Assembly (NCBI RefSeq): GCF_008973715.1
Contig: NZ_WBOL01000007.1
Location: 62,001-126,000 of the forward strand
From: Nitrincola schmidtii
GTDB taxonomy: Bacteria; Pseudomonadota; Gammaproteobacteria; Pseudomonadales; Balneatricaceae
Direction of reading: 5' to 3'
DNA length: 64,000 bases
The notes under the pieces are model-generated. The model did no database searches. It worked only from the letters and a program-made list of their open reading frames with translations, and had not been told where the DNA came from. The position numbers and the translations under genes are program-made. Below are positions 16,573 to 26,569 of the stretch, piece by piece (position 1 is the stretch's first letter; every line of letters begins with the position of its first letter).

Positions 16573-17157
16573 TTAAGCCGAAGTTTTCTGCTTCACAAAA
16601 GCCTCTATTAATTGTCTGGAAATAGAAAACTCCGGAGGTAGATCTGGTAGGTCATTAGGATCAAACCATCGAGCTTCAAGTATCTCTTCACCATCCGGAA
16701 CAATCTCCCCTGATAGGTAGTCAGCAAAGTAACCCAGCATCAATGAATGAGGAAAGGGCCACGACTGGCTTTTCACATAGCGTATGTTACAGACATCAAC
16801 ACCTACTTCTTCTTTGACTTCTCTCGCAACTGCTTGCTCAGCACTCTCACCCGGCTCAATGAATCCAGCTAGCGTGCTGTAGCGACCTGAAGGATACTTA
16901 GACGCATGAGCCAATAAGCAAAGATCCCCACGAGTCACCAGAACAATAATACAGGGTGAAATAGGAGGATAATGAATATGCTCACAGACACTGCATTGTC
17001 TAGCAATCGACTCTATGGGGTGTGGTTTTAACTCACCTGAGCAGATGCAACAATACTTTGCATGCTCCTGCCATCGTGAAAGTTGTGCATTCTTTGAAAG
17101 TTCTGCGTATTCAACTTCATCTATGGCCTTGGCTAGGGACTCACGAAGAGGATCCAT
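16573..17157 (-). CDS. nudC: NudC-type NADH pyrophosphatase, short form
   Basis: A Nudix hydrolase that splits NAD(H) to AMP and NMN(H) and can remove NAD caps from RNA. It has a zinc ribbon (Cys36, Cys39, Cys55, Cys58), the Nudix box GFIEPGESAEQAVAREVKEE and the NudC-specific SQSWPFPHSLM. At 194 aa it lacks about 60 residues of the N-terminal domain of E. coli NudC (257 aa). An in-frame stop lies two codons before the ATG and AAGGG provides a ribosome site, so the short form is genuine rather than a missed start. It begins 18 bases after dnaQ and may be cotranscribed with it. Confidence 0.88.
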   Translation of the reverse strand: MDPLRESLAKAIDEVEYAELSKNAQLSRWQEHAKYCCICSGELKPHPIESIARQCSVCEHIHYPPISPCIIVLVTRGDLCLLAHASKYPSGRYSTLAGFIEPGESAEQAVAREVKEEVGVDVCNIRYVKSQSWPFPHSLMLGYFADYLSGEIVPDGEEILEARWFDPNDLPDLPPEFSISRQLIEAFVKQKTSA

Positions 17158-17175
17158 GTATCACCCTTATCAATG

Positions 17176-17895
17176 TTATAAACCTTCCTGTTGCCTCCAA
17201 AGGCACTGACCACCCGACTTCTTATCCAGCATTTCAATAAAAGCCGCATGAGCGTTTAATTCCTCATCACTAGGAGGAATGACTTTTAAAACCAAGGATG
17301 ATGCATCGACAGGTCTTGGATGACTGACACCATCTTCATCCATTCCATCACCCTCACTTCCCAAAGCTAAGGCAGTTTGACCGCCAGTAAGAAGTAAATA
17401 AACTTCGGCTAGAATTTTTGAATCAAGCAAGGCTCCATGCAATTCACGATCAAAATGCTCAATACCAAAACGACGACATAACGCATCAAGGTTATTTTTT
17501 TGTCCGGGAAACTTCTTGCGAGCTAGGATCAAGGTATCGGTGATCTTGGGACAGATATCTTCCATCCGTTCCTTGCATCCATTGCGTTCAAGTTCTGTAT
17601 TTAGAAAGCCGATATCGAACGCTGCGTTATGGATAATCAACTCAGCTCCACGAACAAACTCAATAAACTCATCACTGATTGTCGCAAACTTGGGCTTATC
17701 GACCAAGAATTCATTCGTTATTCCATGAACTTCAATGGCTTCAGCCTCAACGTCACGATCGGGCTTGATATATTGATGATAATGATTGCCAGTCAGACGC
17801 CTTAAGTGCATCTCGATACAGCCAATCTCAATAATATTATGGCCTTCTGCGGGATCTATACCGGTTGTTTCAGTATCTAGTACAATTTGTCTCAT
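17176..17895 (-). CDS. dnaQ: DNA polymerase III epsilon subunit (3'-5' exonuclease)
   Basis: The proofreading subunit of the replicative polymerase, 239 aa. The DEDD exonuclease motifs are present: Exo I DTETTG (residues 7-12), Exo II HNAAFDIGFL and Exo III HGALLDSKILAEVY. A C-terminal tail for binding the alpha subunit follows. The start overlaps the last base of rnhA. The cluster methyltransferase-rnhA-dnaQ opposite gloB is conserved across gammaproteobacteria. Confidence 0.95.
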   Translation of the reverse strand: MRQIVLDTETTGIDPAEGHNIIEIGCIEMHLRRLTGNHYHQYIKPDRDVEAEAIEVHGITNEFLVDKPKFATISDEFIEFVRGAELIIHNAAFDIGFLNTELERNGCKERMEDICPKITDTLILARKKFPGQKNNLDALCRRFGIEHFDRELHGALLDSKILAEVYLLLTGGQTALALGSEGDGMDEDGVSHPRPVDASSLVLKVIPPSDEELNAHAAFIEMLDKKSGGQCLWRQQEGL

Positions 17896-18341
17896 TAGGC
17901 TTTCCGTTTACCAAACTCTTCTACACCGCGATTAGCTAGGCTATCCGCAATCTCATTTTCAGTGTGACCACTATGACCTTTGACCCAACACCATTCGATA
18001 GTGTGTCGACTCACTTCACTGTCCAAGGCCTGCCACAAATCTGCATTTTTTACCGGTTGCTTAGCAGCAGTTTTCCAGCCATTACGTTTCCAACCTGAAA
18101 GCCACTCTGTGATACCTTTGCGTAGATACTGCGAATCAGTTGTCAAACGCACTTGGCAAGGTCTTTTGAGGCACTTTAATGCCTCGATTGCTGCTAACAT
18201 TTCCATTCGGTTATTCGTGGTATCTGGCTCACCACCATACAGTTCTTTGTGCTTCTCACCGTATCTTAACAAGGCCCCCCAGCCACCAGGACCCGGATTT
18301 CCCTTGCACGCACCATCGGTGAATATTTCCACTAAACTCAA
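17895..18341 (-). CDS. rnhA: Ribonuclease HI
   Basis: Removes RNA from RNA-DNA hybrids. The 148-aa protein opens with [17 protein letters not shown] and has the acidic active-site residues of the DEDD type: Asp in TDGAC, Glu in NNRMEMLA, Asp in LTTDSQY and the late Asp in NEIADSLA. It overlaps the methyltransferase gene by four bases at its start and dnaQ by one base at its end. Confidence 0.96.
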   Translation of the reverse strand: MSLVEIFTDGACKGNPGPGGWGALLRYGEKHKELYGGEPDTTNNRMEMLAAIEALKCLKRPCQVRLTTDSQYLRKGITEWLSGWKRNGWKTAAKQPVKNADLWQALDSEVSRHTIEWCWVKGHSGHTENEIADSLANRGVEEFGKRKA

Positions 18342-19114
18342 ATCGACTTACCCCGAGCAGATTTTTGACGAGCACTAGGCTCAGCAACAGGAAAAGAGAT
18401 GAGTTTACGCGTTTTCCATGCCGGTTTTAAAGGGGTCATACCCATAACATCTTTTCTGACCCACATCATCAATATACATCCATTGTGTGTAGGCAATTTA
18501 GAAAACCAAGAATCCATGAAGCCCAATCGCTTAAACCAGCGCTCATTTTCGATAGGAGGACGATGAAAATCACTGTGACTTTTTAATTCGGTAAGATCCA
18601 ATAGTCTGATCCAGTCATGTAAGCGCCAATGAGAAAAACCATGTGCTGTCCAAGGTGGTGATGGATTTCGATGACAGCGACGACACACGCCCCAAAAACT
18701 GTTGGGATTAAAGCTAACGATTAACAGATGACCGCCTTGTCTTAATACACGAGAAGCTTCTCGAAGCACTTGGTGAGGGTGATCAGCAAAATCTAATGCA
18801 TGATGCAGTATCACGACATCCTGACTGTTGTCTGTGATGGGTAGCTCGTGAGGCTCAGCAATAATAGTTTGCTCTGTCATTCCCAACGACATTCTTGGAC
18901 AAAGCATGACCTTATGTGACACAGGACTGGACTCAAAAAGAGGAACAGACGCCACAAACCCTATTTGTAAAAGATGATAACCAAATGCACTGTGAATAAT
19001 TGAGTCAGCCATCTGCTTTTCACAGGCAGCCATTTTTTCACCTAAGGGTGTTGCATACCAGCTACGTAAAGCTTCAGAAGGATGTTCATTCATATTAGAT
19101 GGCAACTTTCCCAT
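18338..19114 (-). CDS. Class I SAM methyltransferase-like protein (YafS type)
   Basis: A 258-aa protein found next to rnhA and opposite gloB in many gammaproteobacteria. The C-terminal half of a methyltransferase fold is recognisable ([38 protein letters not shown] is split over residues 105-142). The glycine-rich SAM-binding motif I expected near residue 45 is degenerate, so activity and substrate are unsure. The start could be ATG 19114 or the internal ATG at 19093; neither has a strong ribosome site. Confidence 0.8.
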   Translation of the reverse strand: MGKLPSNMNEHPSEALRSWYATPLGEKMAACEKQMADSIIHSAFGYHLLQIGFVASVPLFESSPVSHKVMLCPRMSLGMTEQTIIAEPHELPITDNSQDVVILHHALDFADHPHQVLREASRVLRQGGHLLIVSFNPNSFWGVCRRCHRNPSPPWTAHGFSHWRLHDWIRLLDLTELKSHSDFHRPPIENERWFKRLGFMDSWFSKLPTHNGCILMMWVRKDVMGMTPLKPAWKTRKLISFPVAEPSARQKSARGKSI

Positions 19115-19240
19115 GAAAACCCCTCATTGAATTTTGAACGTAATAACTATAATGACCTATTCAGTTTATGCTGGCAAAGCGAGTTTCGCTGTAATAAGGT
19201 ACAATTGAATTGGATTAAAGTTTCATTGATGGGGCGAAAA

Positions 19241-20020
19241 ATGCTGAATCTGACACCGATACCTGCTTTTAATGATAATTACATCTGGGCAATATGCGAT
19301 CCTGAGAATCCCGATGCCGGCGTTGTGGTTGTAGATCCGGGTATTGCTGAGGCAGTAAAACAATGGCTAGATGAACACCAAAAAACTTTATCTGCAATTT
19401 TGATCACCCATCACCATCAAGACCATACCGGCGGTGCTTTAGAACTGCAACAGCAAAATGATTATTGCCCCATATACGGGCCAGCCAATTCACCTTTTGA
19501 AGGTATTACACAGCCATTAACAGACGGTGATCTAATCTACGTTTTGAATAGTGGCTTTGAAGTTAAAACGATACCTGGTCATACCCTTGACCATATCAGT
19601 TACTTTTCACCGACAGATCATCTTTTATTATGCGGTGATACTCTTTTTATGGCGGGCTGCGGACGACTTTTTGAAGGAACGGCTGAACAAATGCAAGCGG
19701 CGATGGATTATTTTGCCAGCTTACCTGACGACACTAGCGTTTATCCGGCACATGAATACACCTTGTCAAATCTTGCTTTTGCGCACGCTGTCGAACCAGA
19801 AAATAATGATATTCGCATCATGACCGAGAAATGTCGTAGCTTACGCGAACAAAACTTACCTACCTTACCCTCTCGAATAGGCATTGAGAAAGCCATAAAC
19901 CCTTTTATGAGAACCGCTGAAATGTCTGTTATTCATACTGTTTATGGTCATACAGGCGAACATCCTGAAACACCTGCAGAAACACTGGCTCTGTTAAGAG
20001 AATGGAAGAACAACTTTTGA
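19241..20020 (+). CDS. gloB: Hydroxyacylglutathione hydrolase (glyoxalase II)
   Basis: Hydrolyses S-lactoylglutathione to lactate and glutathione, the second step of methylglyoxal detoxification. The metal site THHHQDH (THxHxDH) is followed by the conserved GHT, GDTLF and PAHEYT residues of the metallo-beta-lactamase fold, and the C-terminal glutathione-binding helical domain is present. The frame stays open back to 19082, but ATG 19241 gives MLNLTPIPAFNDNY, the normal N-terminus, with GGGG upstream and a family-typical 259 aa; the longer reading would overlap the divergent gene. Confidence 0.95.
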   Translation: MLNLTPIPAFNDNYIWAICDPENPDAGVVVVDPGIAEAVKQWLDEHQKTLSAILITHHHQDHTGGALELQQQNDYCPIYGPANSPFEGITQPLTDGDLIYVLNSGFEVKTIPGHTLDHISYFSPTDHLLLCGDTLFMAGCGRLFEGTAEQMQAAMDYFASLPDDTSVYPAHEYTLSNLAFAHAVEPENNDIRIMTEKCRSLREQNLPTLPSRIGIEKAINPFMRTAEMSVIHTVYGHTGEHPETPAETLALLREWKNNF

Positions 20021-20083
20021 TTGCGTCTGACGCTATCGCTGTTAGAATGTATCGTTAAGTTTACATTCAGTTTCGAGAAGCCT

Positions 20084-21289
20084 ATGTCCAGACTCAGAAC
20101 AGGACTTATAGCCTTGTCGCTTGCCTCTTTGGTTGGTGGCTGCGCTAATCAAAGTCAGTATCCCAATACGGCCAACCTATCTTCACCTGATGAAAAGGTA
20201 AGATTGCTGGTAGGGTTAGATTATGGCAATTTGTATAACAGAAACCTTATCTTCGGCCTAGATCAGCAAAATGCTTCTGAAAGCGCCTGGGAGTTAACTC
20301 GTCAACATCTGTTACTCGAACTAGATCTAGAAAATATTCGCATTGAACGTGAACTCGTTTGGCTTGAAAACAACCCCAGACATGTGAATGAAGTAAGCCA
20401 AAGAGCACTTCCCTACTACCAATACATCTTGTCACAAGTTCTTGAAAGAGGAATGCCCGCAGAAGTGGCACTGATTCCTTTTATTGAAAGCGGTTTTAAT
20501 CCCTTCGCAGTTTCACCCGCACAAGCTGCAGGTCCTTGGCAATTTATTCCCGGAACAGCAAAAAACTTTGGCCTAGAAAACAATTGGTGGTATGACGGTC
20601 GAAGAGATATTGTTGCTTCTACGGATGCTGCATTAAATTACCTCTCACAGCTTAACGATATGTTTGATGGGGATTGGCTTCTGACTTTTGCCGCATACAA
20701 CGCCGGTGAAGGCAATGTTATCAGGGCTATCAACCGTAATACTGAATCAAATAAACCTGTTGACTATTGGTCTCTTCATCTACCAGGTGAGACCATGCGT
20801 TATGTACCCAAGTTGTTAGCGACTGCTCGTGCTATTCGTGATGCTGATATTCTTGGGTTGACGCTTGAAGAAATATCCGCAGAACCCTATTTTGCAGAAG
20901 TTCATACCACCGGGCAGTTAGATCTATCTCAGGCAGCCAGTCTTGCCGAAATAGATCTTGAAGAGCTTAAACGTCTCAACCCAGGATTTAGTCGCTGGGC
21001 TACCGCTCCCGAAGGTCCACACCGTCTTTTGATCCCTATCGAAAGTGCAGAACAATTTCAGACAGCACTGATGCAACTTCCTGTTGAAAATAGAGTCAAC
21101 TTTCAACACTATACAATAACTCGTGGTGACACCTTGAGTACGATAGCCAGACGCTTTGGTACCACCGTCTCAGCGATTAAAGAAGCTAATCAGATGAACT
21201 CAACGAACTTACGTGTGGGTCAAACCTTGTTAGTCCCAGCTGATGGAAATGATGTCGCCTTGCAAACGTCACGTGCTGAATCAGGATAA
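20084..21289 (+). CDS. mltD: Membrane-bound lytic murein transglycosylase D
   Basis: A lipoprotein that cleaves peptidoglycan to anhydro-muropeptides. The signal ends in LVGGC (lipobox), supporting ATG 20084 over an upstream ATG at 20021 that would bury the signal. The transglycosylase domain (about 95-240) has the catalytic Glu in PFIESGFNPFAVSPAQAAG and the GPWQFIPGTAKNFGL segment. One C-terminal LysM domain (about 345-390, starting YTITRGDTLSTIARRFG) binds glycan. At 401 aa it has fewer LysM modules than E. coli MltD. The order gloB-mltD-peptide transporter resembles Pseudomonas. Confidence 0.92.
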   Translation: MSRLRTGLIALSLASLVGGCANQSQYPNTANLSSPDEKVRLLVGLDYGNLYNRNLIFGLDQQNASESAWELTRQHLLLELDLENIRIERELVWLENNPRHVNEVSQRALPYYQYILSQVLERGMPAEVALIPFIESGFNPFAVSPAQAAGPWQFIPGTAKNFGLENNWWYDGRRDIVASTDAALNYLSQLNDMFDGDWLLTFAAYNAGEGNVIRAINRNTESNKPVDYWSLHLPGETMRYVPKLLATARAIRDADILGLTLEEISAEPYFAEVHTTGQLDLSQAASLAEIDLEELKRLNPGFSRWATAPEGPHRLLIPIESAEQFQTALMQLPVENRVNFQHYTITRGDTLSTIARRFGTTVSAIKEANQMNSTNLRVGQTLLVPADGNDVALQTSRAESG

Positions 21290-21295
21290 GATTGA

Positions 21296-23116
21296 ATGAC
21301 AAAAGGTCTGCGACACTTTACACGCGTTACAGCAAGCCTTCTTTTTTTTAGCCTCAGCAGTTGGAATTTAGCAGACACATACGATAACCATACCTCAGTT
21401 ATCGAATCTATCCATGGCATTGCCATGCATGGTGACTTGAAATACCCCGCTAACTTTACTCACTTCGACTACGTCAATCCAGATGCACCCAAGCGTGGCC
21501 GAGTCGTCCAATCCTCTATTGGTAGCTTTGACAGCTTTAATCCCTTTATCGTTAGGGGCACGCCTGCTGACGGCCTTGGACTTATCTACGACAGCTTAAC
21601 CAGTAAATCTGATGATGAACCCTTTTCTGTTTACGGTCTTTTAGCAAAAAGAATCCGCCTTCCGGAAAATCGTCGCTGGATTGAATTTGATATGCATCCA
21701 GAAGCTGAATTTAGTGATGGCGTTCCAGTTACCGCAGAGGATGTCGTCAATACTTTCCGCTTACTGAAAGAAAAGGGTAGCCCTTTCTATCGTGCTTATT
21801 ATGCAGACATCATTAATATAGAAGCTCTTGATACCCATACCGTTCGCTTTGAATTCGCTGATACCGAAAACAGAGAGTTGGCGTTAATCGTCGGTGAGGT
21901 CCCCATTCTCCCAAAGCATTTTTGGGAAGAACGTGATTTTGAAGCCTCTAATCTGGATATCCCTATTGGCTCTGGCCCCTATATTCTAAGCAGCTTTGAC
22001 CCCGGAAGATCAGTCACATACCGACGCAATCCAAACTATTGGGGTAAGAGCTTACCCGTCAGAAAAGGTCGTAATAATTTTGATGAATGGATCTTTGATT
22101 ACTATCGTGATGGCACCGTAGCTCTACAAGCTTTTCGTGCTGGTCAATACGATTTTAGAACAGAACACTCTGCTAAAAACTGGGCAACTGGATACACAGG
22201 TTCGGCCCTGCGTGAAGGCCGCATCATCATGGAAGAGATTACGCACCAAAACCCTGTCGGCATGCAAGCCTTTGTGATGAATACTCGCCGTGCTCTGTTC
22301 ACTGATCCACAGGTACGGCATGCATTAGCCCATGCGTTTGATTTTGAATGGACCAATCGAGCTATTTTTTTCGATGCCTACAAGCGCAGTCATAGTTTTT
22401 TCTCTAACTCTGAGATGGCCGCTGACGCTTTACCCGATGCTGCTGAATTAGAGATTTTAGAACCTATACGCCATCTACTACCACCGCAAGTCTTTACCGA
22501 AGTCTATCGAGCACCGCAAACCGATGGTGATGGCAATATTCGAATACAGCTCCGTGAAGGTTTGCGTTTGCTGCATGATGCAGGCTGGCAACTTGAACAA
22601 GGTGTTCTAAGAAATACACAGGGCCAACCCTTTCGTTTTGAAATTCTTATTATTCAACGCGACTTGGAACGCTTGATCAATCCATTTATCCGCAACTTAG
22701 AACGGATGGGGATTCAAGCTAATATTCGTGTGGTTGATATTTCTCAATACATTAATCGTCTGCGTGAATTCGATTTCGATATGATCATCACCAGTTATGG
22801 TCAATCTAACTCGCCTGGTAATGAGCAGCGTGAATATTGGCATTCGAGCAGCGCTGAAAGACCCGGCAGCCGCAATTTGATCGGTATTCGTAATCCTGGA
22901 GTCGATCACTTAGTAGACCAGCTCATCCAAGCACCCGATCGCGAGCAACTGGTGTTTCGTGCCAGAGCCCTTGACCGAGCTTTGCAATGGAATCATTATG
23001 TTATACCGCACTATCACACTAACGCTTATCGCATCGCTTATTGGAATAAGTTCGGCATTCCCGACATCCGACCTAAGCATGCGATAGGTTTCGACACCTG
23101 GTGGGTTAAAGACTAA
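21296..23116 (+). CDS. yejA: Periplasmic peptide-binding protein, YejA-like
   Basis: A 606-aa family 5 extracellular solute-binding protein with an N-terminal signal peptide ending near NLADT. The sequence [24 protein letters not shown] and the family 5 segment [20 protein letters not shown] place it in the YejA group, which imports peptides including microcin C-type compounds. It begins six bases after mltD and its stop overlaps the start of the permease gene, so the whole set is probably one transcript. Proximity to a murein hydrolase suggests cell-wall peptides as possible substrate (inference). Confidence 0.9.
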   Translation: MTKGLRHFTRVTASLLFFSLSSWNLADTYDNHTSVIESIHGIAMHGDLKYPANFTHFDYVNPDAPKRGRVVQSSIGSFDSFNPFIVRGTPADGLGLIYDSLTSKSDDEPFSVYGLLAKRIRLPENRRWIEFDMHPEAEFSDGVPVTAEDVVNTFRLLKEKGSPFYRAYYADIINIEALDTHTVRFEFADTENRELALIVGEVPILPKHFWEERDFEASNLDIPIGSGPYILSSFDPGRSVTYRRNPNYWGKSLPVRKGRNNFDEWIFDYYRDGTVALQAFRAGQYDFRTEHSAKNWATGYTGSALREGRIIMEEITHQNPVGMQAFVMNTRRALFTDPQVRHALAHAFDFEWTNRAIFFDAYKRSHSFFSNSEMAADALPDAAELEILEPIRHLLPPQVFTEVYRAPQTDGDGNIRIQLREGLRLLHDAGWQLEQGVLRNTQGQPFRFEILIIQRDLERLINPFIRNLERMGIQANIRVVDISQYINRLREFDFDMIITSYGQSNSPGNEQREYWHSSSAERPGSRNLIGIRNPGVDHLVDQLIQAPDREQLVFRARALDRALQWNHYVIPHYHTNAYRIAYWNKFGIPDIRPKHAIGFDTWWVKD

Positions 23117-24207
23117 TGGGCGCCTATATTGTCCGACGTTTGTTGCTGATTATTCCAACCTTGTTTGGCATCCTAGTGCTGAATTTTATGATTGTTCAGC
23201 TTGCCCCGGGTGGTCCTGTCGAACAAACCTTAGCCCATCTACAAGGCTTTGGTGATACCACCGGTGAGCGTATTGGTAGTGGTGCCGGGTCTGATCTTGC
23301 ATCCGCACCCTCCTCTGAAGGCACCGGCTATCGTGGCGCTCAAGGGCTGGATCCTGAACTGATTGCTGAGATAGAGCGCATGTATGGTTTTGACAAACCT
23401 GCCCATGAGCGCTTCTTTCAGATGCTGGTGAGTTACTTAAAATTTGATTTTGGCACCAGCTTTTACAGCAGCAAAACGGTGATAGAGTTAATCATCGAAA
23501 AAATGCCGGTCTCTATCTCTTTGGGCTTATGGACCATGTTAATCGCTTACTTTGTCTCTATACCCTTAGGTATTCGAAAAGCCGTTCGAGATGGCACTTC
23601 GTTTGATATGTGGACCAGTAGCGCCATTATCATCGGCTATGCCATTCCTAACTTCCTTTTTGCAATCTTACTTATTGTGTTATTTGCAGGCGGCACCTAT
23701 TTTGATTGGTTCCCACTTAGAGGCTTAACCTCGCCAAATTTTGATGAGATGACGCTTCTACAAAAGATAGGTGACTACTTTTGGCACTTAACCTTACCCG
23801 TATTAGCCTCGGTAATCTCAAGTTTTGCCACTTTAACCATGCTGACTAAGAATGCTTTTTTAGATGAGATTCATAAGCAATATGTATTGACCGCGAAAGC
23901 CAAAGGTCTTGCTGAGAATCGCGTTCTGTATGGCCATGTATTCCGTAATGCCATGCTTCTCATCATTGCAGGAATGCCAGCTGCCTTGATCGGCATTTTC
24001 TTTACTGGGTCGTTACTGATTGAAGTGATTTTCTCTTTAGATGGATTAGGACTGCTGGGTTATGAGGCTGTCATACGTCGCGATTATCCAGTCATCTTTG
24101 GGACGCTGTATATCTTTACTCTGGTAGGCTTACTTCTGAAGCTTGTCAGCGATATCACCTATACGCTGGTTGATCCACGTATCGACTTCAGTAGTCGGGA
24201 GGGCTAA
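23116..24207 (+). CDS. yejB: Peptide ABC transporter permease YejB
   Basis: A 363-aa inner-membrane permease of the DppB/OppB class. The N-terminal [20 protein letters not shown] is characteristic and the C-terminal half has five hydrophobic segments with the EAA-loop region [21 protein letters not shown] Gly/Ser-rich insert (about residues 45-75) is typical of YejB. Coupled to yejA by a one-base overlap. Confidence 0.92.
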   Translation: MGAYIVRRLLLIIPTLFGILVLNFMIVQLAPGGPVEQTLAHLQGFGDTTGERIGSGAGSDLASAPSSEGTGYRGAQGLDPELIAEIERMYGFDKPAHERFFQMLVSYLKFDFGTSFYSSKTVIELIIEKMPVSISLGLWTMLIAYFVSIPLGIRKAVRDGTSFDMWTSSAIIIGYAIPNFLFAILLIVLFAGGTYFDWFPLRGLTSPNFDEMTLLQKIGDYFWHLTLPVLASVISSFATLTMLTKNAFLDEIHKQYVLTAKAKGLAENRVLYGHVFRNAMLLIIAGMPAALIGIFFTGSLLIEVIFSLDGLGLLGYEAVIRRDYPVIFGTLYIFTLVGLLLKLVSDITYTLVDPRIDFSSREG

Positions 24208-24210
24208 ACC

Positions 24211-25230
24211 ATGTCTCCGATTATGCGCCGTCGAGTGGATGCTTTTTGTCGCAACCGTCGTGGCTATTGGTCCTTATGGATCTTCTTGGCACTCTTTATA
24301 CTCTCGTTAGGTGCCGAGCTTATCGCCAACAACAAACCTATTCTGGTGAGTTTTCAAGGTAAACTCTACACGCCCATTTTTACCAGCTATTCAGAATTAG
24401 AATTTGGTGGCGAGTTTGACCTTCCAGCTGACTTTCGTGACCCTTTTGTTAAAAACTTAATTGATGAAGCCAATGGCTGGATGATTTGGCCGATCATTCG
24501 CTACAACTATCAAACCATCAACTTCGACCTCCCCTCACCGGCACCATCACCACCCTCATGGGAGAACTGGTTAGGTACTGATGATCAAGCACGCGATGTC
24601 ATGGCTCGTGTCATATACGGTTTTAGAATCTCTGTACTGTTTGCGTTGGTTTTGACCCTTGCCAGTTCTGTGATTGGGGTTGCAGCCGGTGCTGTTCAAG
24701 GCTTTTATGGCGGTAAAGTAGACTTGCTGTTTCAACGTTTCATTGAAATCTGGTCAGGCTTACCCGTACTGTTTTTATTGATCATTCTTGCTAGTCTGGT
24801 CGAGCCAAACTTCTGGTGGCTACTCGGTATTATGCTGCTGTTTTCTTGGATGAGCCTTGTTGACGTAGTTCGTGCAGAGTTCTTACGCGGAAGAAATTTA
24901 GAATATGTCAGAGCAGCCCGAGCATTGGGTTTGAATAACAGCACTATTATGTTCAGGCATATCTTACCTAACGCGATGGTGGCAACCCTGACCTTTATGC
25001 CGTTTATCTTTAACGGCTCAATTGTAACTCTGACCGCCCTTGATTTCTTAGGCTTTGGTTTACCACCGGGTTCACCTTCCTTGGGTGAGTTAGTGGCTCA
25101 AGGGAAAAATAATCTTCACGCGCCTTGGTTAGGCCTTGCTGCCTTCTTTACCCTGGCGTTGATGCTGACCTTGCTGATCTTCATTGGTGAAGCGGTTAGG
25201 GATGCTTTTGATCCACGCAAAATTAACTAG
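24211..25230 (+). CDS. yejE: Peptide ABC transporter permease YejE
   Basis: A 339-aa DppC/OppC-class permease: N-terminal cytosolic stretch and first helix (RRGYWSLWIFLALFILSLG), a periplasmic insert, then the core membrane domain with EAA-type loop RAARALGLNNSTIMFRHILPNA. It would pair with YejB. In E. coli and Pseudomonas a double-domain ATPase gene follows; here the next gene is on the opposite strand and overlaps the yejE 3' end by eight bases, so no ATPase is encoded in this cluster. Confidence 0.92.
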   Translation: MSPIMRRRVDAFCRNRRGYWSLWIFLALFILSLGAELIANNKPILVSFQGKLYTPIFTSYSELEFGGEFDLPADFRDPFVKNLIDEANGWMIWPIIRYNYQTINFDLPSPAPSPPSWENWLGTDDQARDVMARVIYGFRISVLFALVLTLASSVIGVAAGAVQGFYGGKVDLLFQRFIEIWSGLPVLFLLIILASLVEPNFWWLLGIMLLFSWMSLVDVVRAEFLRGRNLEYVRAARALGLNNSTIMFRHILPNAMVATLTFMPFIFNGSIVTLTALDFLGFGLPPGSPSLGELVAQGKNNLHAPWLGLAAFFTLALMLTLLIFIGEAVRDAFDPRKIN

Positions 25231-25705
25231 CGTTTCGGTATTTACTCTTAAGACGAACATAGACTCGACGGGTTACCTTAGCAACTAAAGTACCCTGTTG
25301 GTCTTTAATATAGACCACAAACTCAGGGAAGAACTTATCCCCTTCGGCAGTTTTCTGACGAATCTCATGAAGTTGTTCGTCATTTAAATGGAATTCAGCG
25401 GTCAATCGTCCAATCCCTGGAGAGATAAAATCTATCTCTGCTGAGCTATCCCAAATGTGGTAGCGATGAAAACCCAAGCACCCAAACAATAATAATGCGT
25501 AAAATGGGTCCGTCATAGAAAACAAGCTACCACCGTACTGGCTGCCATTAATATTGCGTGTAGATGTTTTCCACTTCAAATCGACGCGAGCGTAACGGAA
25601 ATCTTTACTCAGCTCGACTAACTTAATGCCACAGAACAGCATCGGTGGCCATAGGTTCATACCGAGACGAAATAACCATGGATGACGGAAGAAAAAAGCT
25701 TTCAT
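25223..25705 (-). CDS. DUF4442 / hotdog-fold thioesterase-like protein
   Basis: A 160-aa protein resembling the DUF4442 group of hotdog-fold acyl-CoA thioesterase relatives: NINGSQYGGSLFSMTDPFY corresponds to the substrate-side helix and RVYVRLK to the final strand. There is no signal peptide. GAGG lies seven bases before the ATG. It is 73 bases downstream of the sensory operon on the same strand, so read-through is possible, but nothing in its sequence links it to signalling. Substrate unknown. Confidence 0.75.
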   Translation of the reverse strand: MKAFFFRHPWLFRLGMNLWPPMLFCGIKLVELSKDFRYARVDLKWKTSTRNINGSQYGGSLFSMTDPFYALLLFGCLGFHRYHIWDSSAEIDFISPGIGRLTAEFHLNDEQLHEIRQKTAEGDKFFPEFVVYIKDQQGTLVAKVTRRVYVRLKSKYRNAS

Positions 25706-25778
25706 AACAAACCTCTAGAAAATCAAAGCCCATGCTAACATGAGCTGTAGTGATCTCTAGTGACAAATTAGGTCAAGC

Positions 25779-26543
25779 TTAATGAATGGAAAAGTCAACT
25801 TCAGGAAGTTCTTCGAAACCGGGTTTTGCAAAATAATAACCTTGCATTAAAGACACCCCTAACGATCGAAAAAATTCAACCTCTTCGATCGTTTCAAGTC
25901 CTTCTGCCAGCACCCGTACGCTAAGCTCTTTGCACATGGCAACCAGGTGCCTAACAATGATCTGCTTAGTGGGATTTTTATCAATATCCCTTATCAAATC
26001 CATATCAATTTTTAGCACACTGGGCAAAAAATCAGCCAATAAATTCAATCCAGCATGACCAGCACCAAAGTCATCGATCGCGGTGATGAAACCTTGTTTT
26101 TCGTAGCTTTTAAAAATATTGGTTAGATGCTGTCGATTATAGACCTGTTCAGATTCAACGATCTCAAACATCAGGTTTTCAATAGGAAAGCCTGTCTCTT
26201 TAGCTGCCGCCAAGGTGCTACGAATACAATGTGCAGGCTCGTAAACTGCATTAGGCAAGAAGTTAATACTGAGTACTTTATCAAGTTTTAGTGTTGCCGC
26301 TAATCTAATTGCTTTTACACGACAAGCTTGGTCAAAAGCATAACGATTCTCATCATTTACTTTTTCCAAGACACTGTAAGCAGATTCGCCCTTCGGCCCT
26401 CTAACTAGGGCTTCATAACCAAAAATTTCTTTAGCATTCAGGTCGATAATCGGCTGAAATGCAAAGCTGAAATCAAATTCTAATGGTACATAGCAAAAGC
26501 CACATCCAATACTGGAAATCTCTTCAGGAAACTGCGTGCTCAA
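25779..26543 (-). CDS. Stand-alone EAL c-di-GMP phosphodiesterase
   Basis: A 254-aa protein with a single EAL domain (about 24-250) and a short N-terminal stretch containing a Cys pair (GCGFC). The catalytic set appears complete: EAL in YEALVRG, Asn in SINFLPN, Glu in FEIVESE, IDDFGAG, Lys in VLKIDMD, Glu in LAEGLE and the final QGYYFAKP. It should hydrolyse c-di-GMP to pGpG. The start is a TTG with AGGGGG seven bases upstream. It is the last of six genes in the light/chemotaxis operon, 26 bases after the multi-PAS MCP-like gene, and would lower c-di-GMP locally. Confidence 0.88.
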   Translation of the reverse strand: MSTQFPEEISSIGCGFCYVPLEFDFSFAFQPIIDLNAKEIFGYEALVRGPKGESAYSVLEKVNDENRYAFDQACRVKAIRLAATLKLDKVLSINFLPNAVYEPAHCIRSTLAAAKETGFPIENLMFEIVESEQVYNRQHLTNIFKSYEKQGFITAIDDFGAGHAGLNLLADFLPSVLKIDMDLIRDIDKNPTKQIIVRHLVAMCKELSVRVLAEGLETIEEVEFFRSLGVSLMQGYYFAKPGFEELPEVDFSIH

Positions 26544-26569
26544 GATATGCCCCCTATTTATTTAAGCTT

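Noticed and set aside
19082-19240. N-terminal extension of gloB
   Set aside because: The extension does not resemble glyoxalase II, would overlap the divergent methyltransferase gene, and ATG 19241 has a ribosome site and gives the family-typical length.
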